A stretch of DNA of 64,000 bases from Stropharia rugosoannulata (lineage: Eukaryota; Basidiomycota; Agaricomycetes; Agaricales; Strophariaceae), in NCBI GenBank assembly GCA_028532985.1, contig JANCIK010000004.1:1984001-2048000 (forward strand), written 5' to 3'. Position numbers and translations under genes: made by a program. A model generated the notes under the pieces. That model did not search any database, had not been told where the DNA came from, and worked only from the letters and a program-made list of their open reading frames with translations. The stretch's first letter is position 1, and every line of letters starts with the position of its first letter. This document shows, piece by piece, positions 27,401-38,561 of this stretch.

Positions 27401-28303
27401 TGAGGGGTTTGGGGATAAATCTAGACGGTATGTGGTCGGGCACGTCGACATTCCTGCCGAGCCCAGAAGGACCGGGAGCACTTAAAAGAGAGTTACCAAG
27501 GAAATCTTCGTCTATCTCAAAGTCTTCCTGGCCTTCAGAGACATCTTCGTCCTCTGGATTATCTGCAAGTGACATGTCGTCTGCCGAAGATTCCATAAGG
27601 ATGACTTCGGTCTCTTCCCGTTTAGCAAACCCCTGTAATACAGGCTCGACCATTTCCAGACGATACTGGAGTTGAACAGATTCATAGCTCGTGGTTGCAT
27701 GTGGATTTGTCACCGTAAGCACATCTCCTTGTCGTAGAATTGTCTTTGGGCTGTAAAGAATGTCCTCCAAGGCTGAGCTATCATCACATGCTTGACTATA
27801 TGCGTCGTGTGATAGAGCTGTTACTATTATAGACGTCAAGATAGTTGGAGTGACTGGCTTTACAGCTACATCGCGACAGAAGGGCGAAAAGATAGCAGGG
27901 TACGATTCAGTCCACGACGCGGGGATGGACAGAGTGTGCGATTCTATCTGGGAAGAATGGTTCACGTTCATTATGCGAATTAGAGAATTTTATAGTGACA
28001 TACCTTGCTATCCTCTGATGCAGGACATAGTAGAGAAACCTCTTCACGCGCCTTGGTTAAGGGGTTCAACGCGTATATGCATATGTGCACTTGCGTTGAA
28101 TCTTGGGACAGGACAAGATCGCGCCAAAGAGTAGACCCCACAAAGACTTTCTGGCCTGATTCAGTTGAGGCTTCCTTGTGTGTAACCCATTTTGCGCGCA
28201 AAGTAGAGGCCCTGTCGAAAAAGAAAGTCATGGATGGGGACAAGGCGGGGAAGGCAGTGGATTTAATGCTGATTAGCGCCGTCAGTACCCGAAGTCCCGT
28301 CAT
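24460..28303 (-). CDS. PEX6: Peroxisomal biogenesis factor 6, AAA+ ATPase
   Basis: Pex6 forms with Pex1 the motor that extracts ubiquitinated Pex5 from the peroxisome membrane. The start is taken at ATG 28303 ([12 protein letters not shown]). The N-domain includes [24 protein letters not shown] (~27350-27300). The D1 AAA module is degenerate: its P-loop reads GGRGIGK (~26350) and its Walker B position [11 protein letters not shown] lacks the acidic pair. The D2 module is canonical: [38 protein letters not shown] (~25340-25320), VVFFDELDS (~25170), [18 protein letters not shown] and [26 protein letters not shown], then [16 protein letters not shown]. An active D2 and inactive D1 is the Pex6 rule. 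It ends KEQTDVE, stop at 24460. Base composition changes sharply inside the gene: GC-rich 3' of about 25.65 kb and near 45% GC 5' of it. Confidence 0.92.
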
Positions 28304-28398
28304 GCGGAACCGGTAACTCAAATGTCCGATGATGGTACTTGGGACGATTTATCTATACTAAACTTGACTCTGGTCTCTACCTGACTATCATCGCTGAA

Positions 28399-31305
28399 AT
28401 GTCTGCTACGCCATTGAAGGATTTAGTGGATCGATGGCTTCAGTTAGATCCGGTAGCTTTGTCTTGCCCATATCCTGTGATAGCTGCTGAATGAACTACC
28501 CAATGTGCTAGAATCCCGAAACGCGCCATGAGATCCAGGAACTCTGGGATCTCAAAAACTATCAAGAACTCGAAGCGCGATTGAGGTAACTTCTGAACAA
28601 TGACAATATATGGTTGCGATTAACGCAGCTTAGGACGCGTATTGAGTTTGGCACCGCTGGTCAGTTTCTGTGCCGACAATCTTTCACCATCCTAATGCAG
28701 CACCTTAGGTCTTCGAGGTCGGATGGAAGCAGGCTGGGCTCGCATGAATGGTGTGTCGGAACTTCTTTCTCTGCCTCTGCAGGTTAAGCTTGTACTTATT
28801 TAAAAGATTTAATTATCATACAAACCTCTCAGGTGCGCCTAAGGTGACCACGGTCCAAACTACAGTCGTATAACTATCATGCATAGGGGCTCGCTGAATA
28901 CGTCTTACAACATGTACAAGACGCTAAATTGAGAGGACTTGTTATTGGACACGATCACAGGCATAATTCAGAACATTGGACTCATCTTACTATTCAAACA
29001 TTCATTGCGAAGGGTATCAAAGTGTATACCCTCGAAGGCCTGAACCACACACCCATGTAAGCGTCGTGCTTGCGTTGGCGTTGCATATAGCCTCACATGG
29101 TTTCTACATGAAGGGTTCCCTTCAGCATTAAATATTTGAATGCAGCTTGCGGAGTCATGATTACGGGTAGGTATTTTTCTCTGCCCTTTCCCGAATGTTC
29201 AATGACCAATTCATTTGAAGCTAGCCATAATCCTAAGGCACGTCAGAAGCCTGTTCATCTCCGTAATAATTTGTTCTTACCGATGTTATGACATTTAGCA
29301 CGACAATGGATTCAAAGTAAGTATAGTACTTTACTTACCTTATTGCTATTAAATTCATCTATAAAGGTATATTGGGAAAATGCGGTTCAGGTAGGGAACG
29401 CCAATTATTAAGGTAAAAATTTAATTAAAAGTTTTCAGATAATTGGGCCCCATGATAAAGGAATCTCCGATGCTATACAATCAAACCTGGTACCCCAGCC
29501 CCTCGTGGATTTGCATGCCATTACACCTCTGTTGATAAACCGCACCGATGAGTTGCGTGACAAATATTTCGAATGCCTTCGACACCTCAGTTCTACAAGG
29601 TAGTTTAAATGCACTTGAATTAGTGCTCAGTACTGAAGACACCTTGGTTAGCCACATCAATTCTTCTGTCACCGTTAAATTCGTGAATACGTCGATGCAT
29701 GGTGTCGGAGAGCCTTTCTCCAGCAGAGCCTTTTCACTTTTTGGATTTTCCGCGTACGTTCCTGTAAAAGAGCAACAAGAGGCGGATCCCGAATTTCCGA
29801 CTGTCAAGTTCCCAAATCCTGAAGAGAAAGGTTGGTGAATCCTACACCGTCAATATTTGCATGCTAACATTGTAGATTAGGGGCCCTTGTAAGTTCCGCC
29901 TTTTTTCGTGTCGAATTTTGGGTTGATCATAATAAAGGATCTTGCAATTGCTACTGCCAACAATGTTGGCGCAGACTATGTTTTGGCCCAGGATCCCGAT
30001 GCGGACAGGTTTATTGCTGCTGAAAAAGAGTATGTCAGCTTATTCTGAATTCGGTTTATGCATTGCGTTTACCTTTATTCTTTAGCGCAGATGGGAAATG
30101 GACTCTTTTCACCGGCGACCAGCTTGGAAGTTTGTTCGCTAGCAAAGTTCTGGAAACCTACAAATCGTCTGGAAAACCTATAGAGAAATTAGCAATGGTT
30201 GCGTCGACAGTCAGCTCTAAGATGATTGAATCCATGGCAAGGATTGAAGGCTTCAAATTTGTGGAATGTTTGACAGGTGCGTGAAAGTCAAATTAATTTA
30301 AGATAATTCATATCAGCGACATTGCAGGATTCAAGTTCATTGGAAATACTGCATTGAATCTTGTCGGACAGGGATACGATGTCCCCTTCGGCTACGAGGA
30401 AGCAATTGGGTTCATGTTTGGTACACATGTTAGGGACAAAGACGGGGTTGCTGCTACAGTAAGCTACACGTTTATGAGTAGGCTACCTTACTGAAATTTC
30501 TATTGAACAAAAGGTCACATTTGCCGAACTTGTGGGCTTGCTTCGTGCACAAGGAAAGACCGTTAAGCAGTTCCTTCAAGAACTATACCAAAGGTTTGAT
30601 TCTTCTTATTGTCTTCTTTTGCGAGTTTCTGATAATGCTACAAATTTAATTCAGATATGGATATTTTGAGGTACGAGTGACGACACGTCAAACCTACTGG
30701 TACTCAATGCACATAGACGAGAAATAGCTACTTCATTTCAAATGATCCAAAAGTCACTGACACGATCTTTGCGCATATCAGACGTCAGGATGTAGGCCGC
30801 TCTTTGGAATGGGAACGAGTTTCTCATTTTTGACCATATTGTACAGGAAACCAGAGATGAAGCAACATACCCGAAAATTCTAGGTGGACTCGGAATCACA
30901 AGAATTGTGGACCTGACAACTGGATATGACAGCGGAAATCCTCCGAACTACGAACCATCTCTGCCTCTGTCGTCAGGCCATATGATTCAGATCAGGGCTG
31001 GAGATGTTGCACAAGGTGCAAGCCTGGTACTTACGCTCAGGTATTGTTCTTATGTACTTCACCACTCCACCTGTTTTTTTGATTTTTGTTCGTGATTGAC
31101 AGAACAAGCGGAACTGAGCCTAAGGTGAGATCCCGGATGTCATCGTAGTGCCTTGCAGTATTAACCACAGGATGTGTAGATTAAATTCTATCTCGAAGGG
31201 AAGGGTGAGAATCCACAGATCGTTGGGCCACTCTTATCTGCAGCGGTTCAGGACATTGCGGACAATTGGATACAAAGTACAAAGTACGATTTGCACATGG
31301 CTTGA
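28399..31305 (+). CDS. PGM2: Phosphopentomutase / phosphoglucomutase (PGM2 subfamily), very intron-rich
   Basis: This alpha-D-phosphohexomutase interconverts ribose-1-P and ribose-5-P and/or glucose-1-P and glucose-6-P; the sequence is closer to animal PGM2/PGM2L1 than to classical yeast Pgm1/2. After splicing: RTRIEFGTAGLRGRMEAGWARMN, DLIIIQTSQGLAEYV, the phosphoserine loop TASHNPK joined to HDNGFK, FVNTSMHGVGEPF, metal loop AQDPDADRF (~29985), sugar-binding GYEEAIGFMFG (~30397) and phosphate-binding RTSGTEPK (~31100-31120). The end is STKYDLHMA, stop 31303-31305. Roughly 18 introns are needed. They include an apparent GC-AG intron after SHNPK (donor 29237), a 31-nt intron (29600-29630), a 26-nt exon near 28808-28833 and an 8-nt exon (29881-29888). 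With these every catalytic motif stays in frame, so I call it functional. Starts 95 bp from PEX6. Confidence 0.87.
29881..29888 (+). other. Eight-nucleotide micro-exon of the PGM2-type gene
   Basis: Bases GGGCCCTT sit between an acceptor (...GATTAG, ending 29880) and a perfect donor (GTAAGT from 29889). Together with the last G of the previous exon (29831) they give Gly-Ala-Leu, joining PNPEEK to DLAIATANN in frame, where homologues have a similar short loop. The alternative acceptor at 29875 would bring in a stop codon. Confidence 0.7.
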
Positions 31306-31350
31306 GGAGCTTATAACAGCATTAATTAATCTAGTAAATATGATACAATT

Positions 31351-32932
31351 TCAGTAATTATGCTGGCTAGGTCTATGTTTGCTTTTGCTTTTGCTTTTAA
31401 GGAGCAGTTGGTCGCCAAAGAGGACGTCAGAAACAGTGAACATCTCCAAGGTCTGTTGCGCACTATCCAGCCTGCCCTTGTTTAGCCATATCCATTTGTA
31501 ACCTACGTGGTATGATATGGCGGGTCCCCAGGCTATCGTCAGTTGATCAGTGGGATCCGACCAGCCTGGCCATTCATAATATCTGGCTTTTCCATGCAAA
31601 CAGTTGCTGATAGAAAGTTAGAGGCAAGGTCCATAACAAATTTCGTTCGACTTACAAGTGAAGTAATTTGGGAAGAACTGGAATGCCCTGCATTTGGAAC
31701 ATTATTTGTGAGTTGTCCTGAGCAAGTTACAAAATCGCGTACCTCTTGGGGAGTCCTATCAGTAAATACCTGATGCTTTTGCTCTTCTTCCAGAGTTGCT
31801 AGCTCGTTTCCAAGACCTGTATGATACATTTGTAGTAAACAGCTCGTGACCTCATAGTCAAGGCTCAGCGGCTCGAATAGGTCAGGACGATAGTCAACTA
31901 TCGCCCACCAGTATCCTTGATCGCCCAATCGAACGTTATCGTAGCGTCCTTTCCCATCCCCGCCTGGTAAACCGTATTTTGCCCTGAAGGTTTCGGGAGA
32001 TAGAGCCTGACTACCGCCAACCTCTCTATAAATACTAGAGTCCATTAGCCGCAGAGCCCGCAGTTTTTCCAAATCGAGAAGCATGACGCAAGAACATATT
32101 CTGGAAGCATGGTTCCACTCGGGTGCTTCTTGGTCGGGATGACTACCCATGACTATTGCCGTTGTCGGTTTGAGAGTGGAGAACTGGTCCCATAGCAGGG
32201 CTGGGTCAGAAATAAATAGGGCGTCGGTGTCGATATAAATAGATTTCTTCACGGTTGGGGGCAGAATTTCGTGAATGAATAGCTTCATGAGTCCAGCTGG
32301 CGTGGCAGTGGTATTTGATTTAAGAACAAAGACACGGGGGTAATATGTTTGTGAAACTCACGAAGACCGGCAGAATGATCTGTTTGAATGGACCCTTCTC
32401 GTTCAATTCGGTCGAGCATGTCTTGCCAAGTAGGCTTGTAAAACCATACCCGGATGTGATTTGCAGGCTGTTGAACTAGAGACAGACGACTACGAAGAAG
32501 AGCTTCCGCGGAATCGTCACAAATTATGTGTAGGTCAATAGGATTACTGTGATACATGAGGATTGTCTTATGACATTGTCAATGGCATAGCACATATGAA
32601 GTGCTCATGACGATGCTCACCTTGATTAACTGAGCGCCTTCTGCCGCCGAGTCCTCCGACCACATAATGAGGGAGAAGACTACTGGGTCCTCTTCAGAAG
32701 GTCGGGCGGTGAGACTTGAAGTATTGACGCTTGAGTCAGAAGGAAAGGCATCTGGGGACGTCGGGGAAGCGCTCAGAGCATTGGTGTAGAAATAGGCCTC
32801 TTTGGCGAAGAGAAAGAGGGCGAGAGTGCAGGTTGCTAAGAAAACGTAGAGGAGCTTGCGCTTGCGATTTGAGCCGAGCGCGAGGGTGAGGACGTCGGAA
32901 TACCGATGGTTGTGTGCGTGCTGTGAGGACAT
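31351..32932 (-). CDS. GT8-like glycosyltransferase, type II membrane protein
   Basis: The start is at 32932 (MSSQHAHNHRYSD), followed by a basic stretch and one signal anchor (KLLYVFLATCTLALFLFAKEA), the layout of a Golgi type II enzyme. The lumenal part has HIICDDSAEALL and the nucleotide-sugar/Mn motif YIDTDALFISDPALLW (DTD as the DXD motif, ~32240-32200). LGDQGYWWAIVDYRPDLFEPL follows. Spliced exons then give LPKLLHFNCLHGKARYYEWPGWSD, the conserved C-terminal H-N-C-x-HG and 'W' region seen in GXYLT/XXYLT and LARGE-like GT8 enzymes. The tail carries KSKSKSK from a CTTTTG hexamer repeat (~31378-31398) and stops at 31351. Donor sugar and acceptor are not determinable; xylosyltransferase-like is a guess. 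Confidence 0.78.
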
Positions 32933-33516
32933 TCTGTAAAGAGGAGAGAATGCTGGCACACCGGCTTAAAGCATGGTTGACGGGTCGTAACAAGATTGGA
33001 GGTGGGACAAATGAAATGATCGCTCTAGCTCTTTTCAATCCCACAACTTGTGGAGCCGTTCGCCGCCACACAGCTACGCGTCGTTACTCCGGATTCTATT
33101 TAATATCTACAAAGTGCAATTCTAACTAAGCAACAATATGTCTCTGTACTTTCGTAGCGGCCAAACATCTCCTATGCAGTCTGGGCAGTCGTTAGCGGTT
33201 CATTCTGCCCAAGACGCCGAGAGATAAAGAGGAACAAAATTAACGAGATTCCTTTTGGGGATTATCAAGTCATAGGGATGATCTGCGGTCAAAGTCAACT
33301 GGAAGCACTCAGAAAAGCGTTTAAGTATCCGCCAGAGATTCACATTTGGAGCCTTGACTTTCATAAGGCACTAGTATTAATTTAGACAATGACATAAGGC
33401 TAAAAGTCAAAAATCGTATAAATAGACACTGCGGGATCACATGACCGCACATCGCTTAACATACATACAGCAATTATTAGCGCTCCTTTTTAGCAGCCTA
33501 GTATGCTGATACCGCC
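32933..33516. promoter_or_regulatory. Divergent intergenic region, glycosyltransferase / COG4
   Basis: 584 bp between divergent starts. It has a consensus TATA box TATAAATA at 33417-33424, 93 bp upstream of the COG4 ATG, and a nearby TCACATGAC (33435-33443). AGTCAA-type repeats (AAAGTCAACT ~33292, AAAAGTCAAAAA ~33403) may be coincidence. Confidence 0.5.
33417..33424 (+). promoter_or_regulatory. TATA box of COG4
   Basis: TATAAATA lies 93 bp upstream of the COG4 start codon in an otherwise featureless leader. Position and sequence fit a core promoter; the transcription start has not been seen. Confidence 0.5.
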
Positions 33517-36302
33517 ATGTCCCAAGACCGAAAGGATCCCAGAGCTCTCACTTCACTTCCAGAAATTCTGTCATGCCTGTCTGCATTTCAGGCAGAAGAA
33601 ACAGAGCTGTCCAACTCTCTAGCTGACCTGCTAAAAGCTAGAGAACCCATTATCTCATCTCTTAACCGTTTGCAATCTCTCGTTCCCCAAATCGATGAAC
33701 TACAAACGGAAGCTACTCTCCTCACTAATAAAGTATCAGTAACGGCTCAAACAGCGGAGCGTGTGGGCAGCAAAGTGCGATGTCTGGATGAGGAAATGGG
33801 ACGCGTCAGAGAAGCTGGTGAACATGTCGGACAGGTTATGGAGCTAAAGGTACCGTCTTGCCGTCTTGTTATCTAGCATGAGAATTCTATTTCACAGTCC
33901 TCAAGTCTTCGCTATCAGATCTGCATACTGCAATGGATTCCCAAGATTGGGAATCAGCTACCAGACACTGTGCCCGTGCAATGTCTCTTCCTTCAGAAGT
34001 TATTTCAGGCTCCTTTGCAGAAGTAGCAGTGGTACATACTCCTCCGGGTCCCACTAAACCTTTCTCTGACTGTGTATGACAGCCTACCTCAGAAAATCAT
34101 CTACCTCCCGTCCAGACACTACAGGCTGCTAGGGAGAAGTTGCTTGCAATATTTCGCCAGAACTTTGCAGATGCGGCTGCTGCACGCGATTCTACCACGA
34201 CAAGTCGATTCTTCAAACTGTTTCCTTCAATTGGCTGGGAAGAAGAAGGCTTAGAAACATACGCGAACTTTGTGACAGAGTTGGTCCGGGTCAGGTCACC
34301 AGCATCTGCAAAAAGTCCATATCTATATCATCTTCTGACTTGAAACTTACTTGAATTCTACAGCCTCCTCCCCGCTTTATTACATAACGGCATTAACCTC
34401 TCTTTTTGAGAGTATTGCTATGATTGTTGATCAGCATCAACCTGTGGTGGAAAAATACTATGGTCCAGGTAAAATGAAGCGTGTTGTACGCCGCCTTTTG
34501 GAAGAGTGCGATAGAGTGACAAAAAGCCTCAAGAATGGATGGGAAGAAGATAGATCGATGCAGCGCAAAGTACCTGATACGCAACATCTCTGTCAACGTT
34601 CCTTCTGACATTTATTCTAAGCTATCAGATGTACTCACTAATCCACCGATTCCGTTGTTTTCCTCAAATCCAAGGCGCCAGCCAAGTGAAGAAAATTCTG
34701 TTGACCCAAGGGAAATAGACAAGACACTCTCGGAAGTCGCAGCTATGATAGGTCGTTGGCATCTGTTTAAAAAATTCCTCGCCGAAGCTTTGAAGGTCCT
34801 CCCTTTTGTTGAATGCCAATCCTTATTGACTTGTTCATCATTACCAGGAAGGCACTGCATCAGGAAGTGTCGAAGAAGCAGCTTTGGCGTCAAGATCCCC
34901 AAGAATCACAGCAGTACCAGAGAAAGAAGCTGATATAATCTCTGAAACTGCTTCACAAACTCTCTTCGAGGACCTAGTTTCTACCTATTACGTTCCTCTC
35001 GAAACCTGGTATACCCGCACTATAATCGATAAAGTACGTTAATAATCGTACTTTCTTTTCATCCAAGTATAATACCTCGAAATAGGCACATAGACTTTCA
35101 CAACCAGACATGTTACAAACTCCAGTTACCACCACGACTCCCGACGACGTCTTTTATATTCTCAAATCTGTCACAACTCGGCTCTTGACTACAGGATCTC
35201 TCAGTGCTGTTGATAAGACTCTTCAACAGCTCCGGGAGATTATTGACCGAGATTATGCAAGCGTGATAAAACGGAAGTTGGACGACGTGTACAAAAATCA
35301 TACAGCGCAATCTAATGCACGTCCAGATAGAGCGGAACGAGAAAGCCGTACCACTTTCATTGTAAGTGTATATCCTATCTTACTCACTTACGATTTATCC
35401 TGAAATCAAGATCATTAGATACTGCTCAACGATCTGGATGTGTCAATATCTCACTTGGAGCGCTTGATTCGGGATCTTTGCGACAGCCCACTCATCGGCC
35501 AGCATTTTACGGAAGAAGAATCACCTGTTGTACGGGACCAAATCACTGCACTGTCAACATTGACACTGCGATTGAAATCATCACTGCGGGTATGGACTCA
35601 TTTAATGTTCATTCTATGCTTTCTTTCAAATATTTGTGCGATAGTCTGGGTTAGAGCAACTATTCAATCAGTTACTTCGCCCGAAGTTGCGGACATTCAT
35701 CACAGATATCTACAAAGATATCAGCTATGTGCTTGACGAGGACACTTACGCTACAGCCGATTATCAAGACTTAACGCGGAAGCGGTTCATCAAGTCTTGG
35801 GAGAGCATTGTTGACGGATATAAGGTGCTTTCTTCACAACTTTAATCACGTACACTACCTGACTTCCGGGCTCAGGATACATTCTCTGAGAGCAATTATC
35901 GTCTTTTCATCGGCCTTGCATTGGACGTCCTGCTTCGACCATGGGAAAAGTTTGTAATTAGCTTGAAGTACACAGAGGTAAGTGTACGATATGGATTTGG
36001 CCCGCTGGGTTGCAGGCTGACCAGACGTAGTTGGGAGCCGTGCGGTTTGACCGTGATTTAAGGGCAATAATCACCTACTTAGCCGCGCAGACGACGTTTG
36101 GTGATATACGGGAAAAATTCTTACGATTGCAGCAAATATCAACACTCCTGAACCTGGATAGTGTATGTGCCTGTCCGGCGTTAACTGTTTGCTACTAATA
36201 ACTTCGCAGGACGAGGATGTGGACGAATTCTACAATGCATCCGGTATCTCTTGGAAAATCGGGCCACATGAAGCGAGGGCAATTGCTAGTCTGAAAATCT
36301 AG
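33517..36302 (+). CDS. COG4: Conserved oligomeric Golgi complex subunit 4
   Basis: COG4 is a lobe A subunit of the COG tether for retrograde intra-Golgi vesicles; it binds the SNARE Sly1/Sed5 machinery. The start is MSQDRKDPRALTSLPEILSCL. An N-terminal coiled coil contains LSNSLADLLKAREPIISSLNRLQSL (~33610-33690) and continues AMDSQDWESATRHCARAMSLP. The COG4 transport domain follows: FFKLFPSIGWEEEGLETYANFV (~34210), LYYITALTSLFESIAMIVDQHQP (~34375), STYYVPLETWYTRTIIDKAHRLSQ and then DDVFYILKSVTTRLLTTGS (~35145). The C-terminal part includes LLNDLDVSISHLERLIRDL and VRFDRDLRAIITYLAAQT. It stops at 36300-36302 (EARAIASLKI). About ten introns. Complete. Its stop is 94 bp from that of the convergent VPS2 gene. 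Confidence 0.93.
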
Positions 36303-36396
36303 ATAGAGACCACCTTATGTTATGTAAAATTCCACAGATTCGATAAATTATAGAAATACAATCTACGGGTTAGATCGCCCCACAGCATCTAGGCAA

Positions 36397-37357
36397 TCAA
36401 CCTCGCCGCAAGGCATCTAGCCTTGCTTGCAATGCGTCTTCGTCTGTCATGTTAGAGCTGTCGCCAGATCCTGCATCGTTACCACTTGATACGTTTGGGC
36501 GAGAGCCTGAAGGGGCTATCGACTCGCCCAAAGCAACTGCTTGCTTATTTGCAAGAGGCGACGATGTCGCCGCAATACCGATTGGTGCATCGGTTAGCTG
36601 GTGAAGCCAATGAGTGAGCAACGTGAACTTTAGCATGGAGGGTTTGCTGACCTTCTGCGACAAATCGACGCCGATTTCATCAAGGACCTCCTTCAGAATC
36701 TTGTCACCTTCCTCTTCCTCGTCTTCTTCATCGTCCATGACATCATCAATAGCGTCGGACATCATATCTCCTTTCATGTCCATCATCGAGCTTTCCCTTT
36801 CGAAATCATTCATAATTCGCTGTATTGAGGGAAGATTAAGACCCTTGCTCATGGAGGCCATTGCCTGCCGCGCCTACGTTGAGAGGAGAAATACATGTCG
36901 TCAACGAGGAACTTACTCGGGTGGCACCCCGCATAGCTTCGGCCATCTGCTGATTACTTCGCAGCGTTTGTATGCGCAGGCTGACGGCTTGGAGCTGCGT
37001 TCGCATTTGGTAGAACTTCTGCACGTATCGACGTGTCCTGACGAGGTCCTTCGCCATAACTTTACATGCGTTCTGCATATGATCTGAACTTTACTTGAGT
37101 AGGCAAGAAGTAGCAGCAGACACACACAAGTTGACCAGCTTTTGCGCTCTTCTTGATGTCCATGATGAGCTTCTTTTCGCTCTGCTCTAGTTTGGTACGT
37201 TCGCGGTCAAGTTCGCGTTGCGCCTTGGTGAGCGAACGCTGATGCTGGCGCAGGCGCTCCGCCGGCGTGACAGTGCGCCCGAACAGGGTCTCCTGTACGA
37301 AGGGGTCGGTGAGTAGGGCGTTAGAAAGGGAAGGTTATGCCTTACGATGAGGTTCAT
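36397..37357 (-). CDS. VPS2: ESCRT-III subunit VPS2/CHMP2
   Basis: Vps2 (Did4/CHMP2) caps ESCRT-III filaments and recruits Vps4 for multivesicular body sorting and membrane scission. The start is at 37357. The first exon codes only MNLI, then an intron, then ETLFGRTVTPAERLRQHQRSL (~37295-37240), the Vps2-type N-terminal amphipathic helix and helix 1. Helix 2 region: KVMAKDLVRTRRYVQKFYQMRTQL and LRSNQQMAEAMRGATR. A strongly acidic stretch (DDVMDDEEDEEEEGDK ~36740-36700) fits the autoinhibitory part. The end EDALQARLDALRRG carries an MIT-interacting motif (L-x2-R-L-x2-L-R). It stops at 36397-36399. Start codon 63 bp from the divergent AN1 gene. Confidence 0.93.
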
Positions 37358-37420
37358 GGTGGGTGATTGGAAACAAACAGGGACCGACTATGCCGCGAAG
37401 CAACTTGCACAGTCACGTCC

Positions 37421-38405
37421 ATGGACCTTCCCCGGATCGGCGCTCACTGCACCTTATCGTCCTGCAATTCGCTTGATTTCCTCCCAATAAGATGCCGATG
37501 TAACCAATTGTTCTGCAGCGACCACATCTTGCCGGATCGCCACACTTGCCCTCTGTTGACTGAGAATGTTGTTTCTTCTGAGGATCTGCCTGCGGCGACG
37601 AGTTCCCATCAACGCCTGCCCCGCTGCGCGCGTGAAGACTGCAATAAGCCCAGTCTGCAGATAAACAACGGAATACAGTTCGAGAGCTGTGAGGCCTGCA
37701 ATAGGTCCTTTTGCGTAGAGTATGCGCTGTGATGCTTCCATTTACATTTTGTTCTTGTTCCATTCTGATGATGAAATCATAAAACAGACATCGACATCCG
37801 GAAACTCATGATTGTTTGTCGGTAGAAGCCAAAAAAGAGGAGGAAAATACCAAAGCAACAAAATATGTCCCAAAGCCCTTTAAACTGCCACAGAAGAAGC
37901 CACCAAGCGACCCAGCCAAATTTGCCCAGTGGCAGAAATTAGAGTTGATGAAGATGCGCCATCGAGCAAAACCTGCCGACCCAAACGACAAAAACTCGAC
38001 CTTATCTCCAGAACAACGCCTATACACTAAAATAATAGTCAGAGAAAGCGAGCATGTGTTTTGGTTTCGAAAGGTATGCACTTGAATAAATTGGAGTGAC
38101 CCATCGAGCGGCTTACTAGTCCACTCCATTGCCACCGCAGACTGTAGTCACTGGCAGAGCACTAGATCTCATCATGAAGCAACTGAACTTAGCATACCCT
38201 AGTGACGGACAGGTAAATCCGACTCTTGAGTCATACTCATAGATCTATCCATTCGTTGCTCACGAACATGCCACTCTAGCAATTACAATTTCGCGTACCG
38301 TCCCAGATAGCAGATACCGAGGATGTGTTACTCGCCAATGATCAAGTGCTCGCTAGTCAGGTTAGCGATGCCTGTACTTTATCTCTGTCATCAGAGACAC
38401 GTTAG
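37421..38405 (+). CDS. AN1-type zinc finger protein (Cuz1/ZFAND1-like)
   Basis: Two AN1 zinc fingers at the N-terminus: MDLPRIGAHCTLSSCNSLDF then CRCNQLFCSDHILPDRHTC (first finger), and CAREDCNKPSLQ then CEACNRSFCVEHRHPETHDC (second finger, completed across an intron ~37716-37792). The C-terminal half (KYVPKPFKLPQKKPPSDPAKFAQWQKLELMKMRH; VVTGRALDLIMKQLNLAYPSDG) fits the ubiquitin-like region of Cuz1/ZFAND1 proteins. Those link Cdc48 and the proteasome and protect against arsenite and stress granule accumulation. The start is the ATG at 37421; the open frame upstream lacks an ATG. The last exon reads QLQFRVPSQIADTEDV to a stop at 38403-38405. Function in this fungus is inferred from the family. 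Confidence 0.82.
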
Positions 38406-38561
38406 ACAATGCGGATATGCATACGAGTAATTATATATATTCCCAAGAAGACACAGGAGACCTTCGAATAAAGCACTGAAAGTAAGGCTACAATCCAACA
38501 ATGCGAGGTATATTTAAATTAAGGAGAGAAATGAAGAGCATCCGTCATACAGTCCCAGATA

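Noticed and set aside
28319..28321. Earlier PEX6 start
   Set aside because: The codon there is TTG; the first ATG in frame is at 28301-28303.
29150..29650. Phosphopentomutase as a pseudogene because GT-AG splicing fails
   Set aside because: A GC-AG donor and a 31-nt intron restore every catalytic motif in frame, which is unlikely for a dead gene.
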